Assembly: GCF_958295425.1 (NCBI RefSeq)
Contig: NC_081143.1
Coordinates: 21,153,322 to 21,217,321, forward strand
Source: Solea solea
Taxonomy: Eukaryota; Chordata; Actinopteri; Pleuronectiformes; Soleidae
Reading direction: 5' to 3'
Length of the DNA: 64,000 nt
Positions 59,301-64,000 of this stretch are shown in pieces. The notes beneath the pieces are model-generated. The model was not told where the DNA came from, made no database searches, and saw only the letters and a list, made by a program, of their open reading frames with translations. Position 1 is the stretch's first letter; every line of letters starts with the position of its first letter. A program made the translations under genes and the position numbers.

Positions 59301-59754
59301 CATAACCTCTGTTTCTCTCCTCCACAACTGTCTTGCTTTCCAGTAAGTCAGTATAAAACTCATCTTCAACGTGAGTGTTGTTTTGAGGGCATGAGGGAAA
59401 CCAAGCTTTCATACACCTGTGAGAGGCGCAGTGAGTACATCTTTGATGGTCTAGAATGTGTTCAGGCCTTCGTGCACTGTTGCAATGAGATGACACACCA
59501 GCGAGCTGAGAAGAAAGAGGACCAACTCCAAGTGGCTCGCAGTAAGAGATGGGTGACAAGGAAGGGGTTGGATATTCATGATTGAAACAAAACAAATATT
59601 AAACCTTTTTGATGTCTCTCTAGGTGAGCTTGAGATCAACAGTTACATGGACAGAAATGAGATAGTGTCTCTCACTCAGTTTTTTGAAAGTTGGCTGTGG
59701 TGGACAAAAATCAATCTGCTCTCTTGTCCTCAACACACACCCAACTGGTGAGGC

Positions 59755-59788
<34 letters not shown>

Positions 59789-62700
59789 TATCCTCACTCA
59801 TGACACCACTAAAATGCCAACAATTTTCTTTGTTCTAGTGCAACCTCATCATTGATGAAAAACGTTACTTTACCAGACTCAATCACAACATGGCAGTTCA
59901 TTGGCATTAGTCTGTCAACAACCCATGGTGAGCACTCAGTGAATATCTGTTGTTTCACTTGTATCTATAGACTGTATATCAACATGGACATAGTCTTCTG
60001 GTGGCAAACCAAATGTCCACTCTAAAGCCTTGAGATTCAGGTTTTGACTACTGCCATGACAGTTTTTGAATCTGAACCTTCACAAACATCAGCTGTCCAT
60101 CCATTATCTACCGCTTTAGTGTGTCGCGGGGGTGCTGTGCCAAACTCAGCTGACATAGGGTGATAAGCGGGGTACACCCTGGACATTTCGCCAGTCCATC
60201 GCAGGGACACATTTAGAGACAAACAACCATTGACTGTCATATTCACACCTATGGTCAATTTAACCCCTAATCCGGAGGAACCCGGAGAACCCACGCATAC
60301 ACTGGGAGAACATGTAAACTTCATGCAGAAAGGCCCTTGTTCCAACCGGGGCTCGAACCCCGGTCTTCTTGCTGCAAAGGCAAGAGTGCTAACCACTACA
60401 CCATCCTTTTAATCTATTTTAGTCATATAGAAACATAATTTACTATTGACATCATGTTTTATTGAAGAAGACCTGAAAGTTGCCACTGAGACCATTAATC
60501 CCTGTTTATATCCCTCATTATAAATCAATAAGTGAGGTGTTGGCTAATTTCCTATAGATTTCCATTGAGTTTTCCCTGTTGGCTTACTTCCATCTTACTT
60601 GATCGACTTCCTTTTTCAAACTGGAAGACAATGTCCATTTGTATATACAATCTATGATTGTACCTGACTATTGTGAAATTTCTCTCATCACTTACTTCTC
60701 CTCCTCTTCTTGAAGGAATCTGTGTCAGTGAACCGTTAGAAGTGATTGTCAGGAAGGACTTCTTCATTGACCTTAGACTGCCCTACTCTGCTGTCCGTGG
60801 AGAGCAGCTAGAAATTAAGGCAATCCTCCACAACTACAGCCCCGATCTTATCACTGTAAGTCTGATGATGATATTTTTCGCAGTATATTTGTATTAAAAA
60901 AGAAAAAAAAGGTTCTCTATGGCCTCTTTTAACAATTTCAAACAATACATTTATTCTAAATGTGTAACTAAAGCAGTGTTTCCCATTAATTAACGAGAGT
61001 GTGGCAGCCCGCCACAGTCTCATATGACCAAAAAAAACAACTATTTCACCATATGATATGGCCTGCGAGCGAGAGCGCACCCGCAAGCAAACACACACAC
61101 ACAGGTCGGCTCTACTCGCCTCGGCAATTCCACTAGCATAGTACCTGGTACCAGGTACTTTTTTTAGTACCTGCTCTGGCGAGGTTCCAAGCACGCTGAG
61201 TCGGTACTATGCGTGACGTCGCCAGAATGCCGGCCACCGATTAGTCAGAATGCCGTCACAGGAAGAGACATCCAACACAAACATCAAGCCGAACAATGCT
61301 GAACTGTAGTTCAGTGAAAGAGTTCACAATCCTAAAAATGTGGGTTAATCACCAACAACTACCAGGGAAATGTCTAAAATCTCAATATTTAGCAGAAGAG
61401 TCTGGTGTATTCAGTGACACCACTGCTGAGCGTGACCACCATCACAAACACTGCCACAGTATTTCAGTCCAGTGACTGTGTCAGATAGAGCCTAACAAAT
61501 ATTTGTAATTAACTGAGTCTAGGGAGTCAGCTACACTGAAAACAACTGCTTTACAAGTCACTGCAGTTTCATGCAGCTGAGCAGTCATAAATTTATCCAC
61601 GTTGAGTAGGTACTTTTTTGTAGTGGAGATGCAACGTAAACCGTGCGTGTCTCCACACCACCCCAGGGGTCACCAACCTTTTTGAGACCGAGAGCTAACT
61701 GAAGGGTAGAGAATAATATGGAGGGCTACCATATCAACATTTTATGCAATTTAGCATTTAAATGATGAATATTATGCATTCAATTGCATACACATTAATT
61801 CCAGTGCTTACTCTAACGATTATCACAGTTTTTACAAACAATATCAATTATATTTTATACGTGGTGCCCGTGGGCTACCAGGTACTCGCGGGCAACACTA
61901 ATCTAATGATTCAAGATTCAAAAAACTTTATTCCCATCACATAATGAAAAAGAGCTCACAAAGATGTCTATTTTGCTTTGTTTGTTTAAAGCAAAACAAA
62001 CATGTCTTATTGGTTTAAATTAGAGTGGCTTGAGAGAGCACAAGGCACTCTAGTTTAAATGTGTGTTTTATATCTTTGTGGCCATGTCTCATCCATCCCT
62101 CTCCCAAGGTGTGTGTGGATCTGACTGAGACGGAGCATGTATGCAGTGCGGCGTCAAAAAATGCAAGATATCGTCAGGAGGTCAGAGTCGGGCCCCTGAC
62201 TACACGATCAGTTCCCTTCATCATTATACCCATGAAGTACGGACAATTCGACATTGAGGTCAAAGCAGTCGTGAAGGACTCGTTGCTCCTCCAAGATGGA
62301 GTCATGAAGATGCTGCGGGTGGTGGTAAGAGAAACTGACGCCATATTCAAACTACAACAGCGTGTTGAAATGTTCTTCAACATTAACGGACAACTTTTAC
62401 AGATTTGTTGTGTATGTATATACGTGTAAGAGTCGATGGTCATATTCAACACCTTTTTATACAACAGCAAAATAATTTGTTCTGAAACGATTAATCGATT
62501 ATTAATGGATTACTAAATTAATCGACAACTATTTTGATAATCGATGAATCGGTTTGAAGCTTTATTCATGATTAAAACAAGATTTTCAATTGTTTAAACT
62601 TCTTAAATATGAATATTTTCTTCATTTCTTTGCTCTGGATAACAAAGAAATCATTAAAAGTCAATCATTTTGGTTTGTGGACGAAACAAGACATTTGAGA

Positions 62701-64000
62701 ACATCATCATTTCCAGGTTTTACAAACACCGATCAACATTTTTTAAGGTTTTCTGATATTTTATTGACCAAACTATTCATCGATTAATCGAGAAAATAAT
62801 CGACAGATTAATCGATTATGAAAATAATCGTTAGCTGCAGCTCTAGTTAGCTCTGTTGCCTTGCAGCAAAAACACCAACATGGAGTTTGCATGTTTGCTC
62901 TGGTTTTTCTTAGGGTTCTCCAGTTTACACATGCAGTCAAAAACACTTCTAAACTGCCCGCAGGTGTGAGTGTGCGAGCGAATGGTTGTTTGTTTTATAG
63001 TGACTCGTCCTTTTGCCCTATGTCAGCAGGGATTGGCACCAGTAGCCCCACGATCCTCATGTGGAGGATTAAGTGGTTGACAATGAATGAGCTCAACAAT
63101 GACACACTGGGTTGTTTTCTAATCATGTTTACACTCTCAGCTGTTGGTAGAACTGTAAATGAGGAAAAAAGCAATTAATATGGATGTTTTATGAATATTT
63201 TTAAGGTAATATATTTAAAAACAACGCTTACAACAGTAGATAATAATCCCAATTCAAGTGTGGTTGCCAAATTTTCCAAAATACAGAGCAGCACATGTTA
63301 CGCTGTGTTTATGCACACAAGTATGCACATAATTGCCCAACCATTGGTTTTGTTTTCATGAACACTGAACCTCAACACAATACGACAATTAAGGACACAT
63401 TTCATTTAGACCTATAGACCAACATATACAGAAAAGAACAAACTTAAAACATTAGACGTGATTATAATGTTTGTGTTGTTGTTTTTCCAGCCTGAAGGTG
63501 TACTAATTAAGTCTGTACAGACTATAATTCTAGACCCCTCACACAAAGATGCCGGTGAGTTCATACATTGAATGCCTTCACTTTATAATCATTCTGTGTT
63601 GTGTGTTTAAACTGACTTAAAATGACTCCCCCACCCCCCAAACTTTACGTTTCTTCCTCCAGGAGGTAAACAAGAAGTCATCCTCAATAGTGGAATTCCA
63701 AAGAAAGACTGGGTTCCTAACACACCTACAAGCACACAGATCTCTGTGACAGGTGGGATATCACATTCTGCATTTTAAACATTACAGACTTACACGGTCA
63801 AATCAATGTGCTTTGTTTTTTAATACAGTATTGATCTAATCAGGAGATGACATTGTATTTTTTTGCTTGTGTCTTCCTGTTGATTGATAATGTTTTGATT
63901 TGTCTGGTTATGCATGTGCAGGGAGTGAAGTTGGTCCATTGGTGGAGAACGTGATTAGTGGGAAATTGATGGGTTCATTGATCAAGCAGCGAAGCGGCTG
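49167..64000 (+). CDS. c3: Complement component C3, copy C (3' half beyond window)
   Basis: Twenty-six exons of a third C3 gene, in tandem with B. They are E1 49167-49169 (putative), E2 50383-50456, E3 51756-51951, E4 52346-52508, E5 52640-52734, E6 52892-52980, E7 53394-53476, E8 53577-53664, E9 53805-53907, E10 55253-55373, E11 55466-55581, E12 55701-55847, E13 57300-57399, E14 57506-57600, E15 57684-57875, E16 58033-58188, E17 58491-58620, E18 59075-59143, E19 59344-59541, E20 59624-59747, E21 59839-59927, E22 60716-60855, E23 62109-62324, E24 63491-63554, E25 63663-63752, and E26 63922 onward. All phases join. It keeps the full linker and a six-cysteine C3a, so it is the most conventional C3 of the three. 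The window ends inside the thioester Cys codon, so catalytic His and C-terminus cannot be judged. Confidence 0.93.
49338..49640 (+). mobile_element. hAT-like relic between E1 and E2 of copy C
   Basis: Begins cagtggtccccaaacccc then gggccgcggaccggtaccgg and continues about 300 bp parallel to the relic at 17,700-18,060 (inverted). It has no coding capacity. Confidence 0.55.
51000..51170. mobile_element. Dispersed repeat fragment in copy C intron
   Basis: GC-rich for its surroundings, with gagcagtgcccggggagcga, cttgctcaggggtacccc and ggtggggactctaaccggca, phrases typical of a dispersed fish repeat. A and B lack it. Confidence 0.35.
53348..53390. repeat. GT microsatellite abutting E7 acceptor, copy C
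   Basis: (GT)n then gcgtgcgcgcatgcacag, directly against E7 (53394). Confidence 0.9.
54411..54566 (+). mobile_element. tRNA-like SINE unit 2, copy C
   Basis: Same insertion as 27990-28146, at the same intron position. Confidence 0.5.
55920..57190. other. Copy C-specific intron sequence between E12 and E13
   Basis: This replaces the hAT/SINE block present in A and B. It includes a LINE-type 3' tail near 56,380-56,612 (aatgacaataaagttgaatc then tctcatct repeats) and a TATA microsatellite at 56,740-56,860. The stretch 56,880-57,060 shows no recognisable gene. Confidence 0.5.
56740..56860. repeat. TA-rich microsatellite, copy C intron
   Basis: Imperfect (TA)n and (TATG)n. Reading frames here are artefacts. 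Confidence 0.85.
59075..59143 (+). other. Copy C E18: linker exon with intact KRRRR processing site
   Basis: The exon reads [20 protein letters not shown] then TSL, with tetra-arginine at residues 660-663. This is a normal furin-type R-X-X-R site between beta and alpha chains. It is 21 bp longer than the same exon in A and B and keeps phase 1 at both ends. Confidence 0.92.
59344..59541 (+). other. Copy C E19: intact C3a anaphylatoxin exon
   Basis: The exon encodes [32 protein letters not shown] and ends LQVAR/S. All six cysteines of the anaphylatoxin fold are present in the canonical CC-C-C-CC order (first pair at residues 685-686). The C-terminal Arg after which the convertase cuts is present. 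It is a 198 bp phase 1-1 exon with canonical splice sites. Confidence 0.95.
59757..59787. repeat. CA microsatellite, copy C intron after E20
   Basis: A shorter CA run at the same site as in A and B. Confidence 0.9.
60086..60412 (-). mobile_element. tRNA-related fish SINE/LINE tail in copy C intron
   Basis: Contains 'ccattatctaccgcttta', 'gccagtccatcgcagggaca' and, near the right end, ggggctcgaaccccgg with a B-box-like core and a tRNA-like 'gtgctaaccactacacca'. It is absent from the same intron of A and B, so it inserted after C separated. Confidence 0.6.
60972..61630. mobile_element. Inverted-repeat/hAT-like relic, copy C intron
   Basis: Starts gcagtgtttcccattaatta; the interior has tacctggtaccaggtact and a segment (aaatctcaatatttagcaga) shared with the TTAA-flanked element of A and B. 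It is non-coding and absent from the matching intron of A and B. Confidence 0.45.
61660..61960. mobile_element. hAT-like end, copy C intron
   Basis: aggggtcaccaacctttttg followed by agaccgagagctaact is a common hAT-like terminus. Similar short relics lie at 26,155-26,225 in B and 16,125-16,190 in A. Confidence 0.45.
62481..62846. mobile_element. hAT-type MITE with (TTAATCGATTA) ends, copy C intron
   Basis: Left end gaaacgattaatcgattatt; right end cgattatgaaaataatcg then ttagctgcagctct, the well-known fish inverted-repeat family. A and B lack it. Confidence 0.7.
62847..63070 (+). mobile_element. Fish SINE-like repeat, copy C intron
   Basis: Diverged copy of the element at 33908-34100 in the equivalent intron. 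In C it is directly preceded by an hAT-type element that A and B lack. Confidence 0.45.

Larger units (their letters stand above)
59624..64000 (+). other. Copy C E20-E26: alpha' start, MG7, CUB and start of thioester domain
   Basis: E20 (59624-59747) to E25 (63663-63752) match A and B, with [12 protein letters not shown] and [17 protein letters not shown] in E21/E22. E23 is 3 bp longer than in B ([11 protein letters not shown]). E26 (63922-64000) reads [20 protein letters not shown] then IKQRSGC and is cut by the window. The residue two before the thioester Gly is Arg (codon CGA, 63990-63992) where A, B and thioester proteins generally have Pro. Confidence 0.88.

Noticed and set aside
60037..60396. 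119-codon minus-strand open frame in copy C intron
   Set aside because: It lies within a SINE/LINE-tail repeat and has no recognisable domain.

Overview
This is vertebrate nuclear DNA, most likely from a spiny-rayed teleost fish. Genes are built of 49-216 bp exons with GT-AG introns, the intergenic DNA is full of fish-type SINE-like repeats, hAT-like and other inverted-repeat elements and CA/TA microsatellites, and there are no bacterial-type operons. The recognisable protein-coding content is three copies of complement component C3, called here A, B and C. They were identified from the thioester motif GCGEQN with its downstream catalytic His, the anaphylatoxin cysteine pattern, the beta/alpha linker, the macroglobulin domains and the C-terminal C345C domain.

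Layout. Copy A is on the minus strand (18,902 down to 95; its last three exons lie left of the window). Copy B is on the plus strand (20,261-42,764, complete to its stop codon). Copy C is on the plus strand (49,167 to the window end, cut inside the thioester motif). A and B stand head to head around a 1.4-2 kb promoter spacer. Together they form a giant imperfect palindrome: about 1-17,460 pairs with about 25,030-41,714, introns and old transposon insertions included. C lies tandem to B after a 6.4 kb intergenic stretch of repeats. I traced 40 exons of A, 43 of B and 26 of C. Exon phases join without a break in all three, so none looks like a plain pseudogene. Exons are numbered E1 (putative start-codon exon) to E44 (stop).

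Biology. C3 is normally cut to a beta and an alpha chain at an RRRR site. A convertase then releases the C3a anaphylatoxin, and C3b attaches to targets through the thioester. The three copies differ exactly in this release module. C keeps KRRRR and a six-cysteine C3a. A has a shortened linker (SRRRQ) and a C3a that lost one disulfide cysteine (Cys to Tyr). B has the same short linker, and a deletion of about 270 bp has removed its whole C3a exon; because that exon is phase 1-1, the reading frame survives. B therefore predicts a C3 of about 1,569 residues with an intact thioester and catalytic His but no anaphylatoxin. A and B have also lost conserved disulfide cysteines in pairs. C carries a Pro-to-Arg change next to its thioester. 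The locus looks like a young C3 cluster in which opsonin and anaphylatoxin functions are separating, with gene conversion mixing the copies.

The rest is transposon relics, simple repeats, candidate promoters (one CpG-rich, ETS-site promoter inside an intron of B points toward A) and intergenic DNA in which I recognise no other protein gene.
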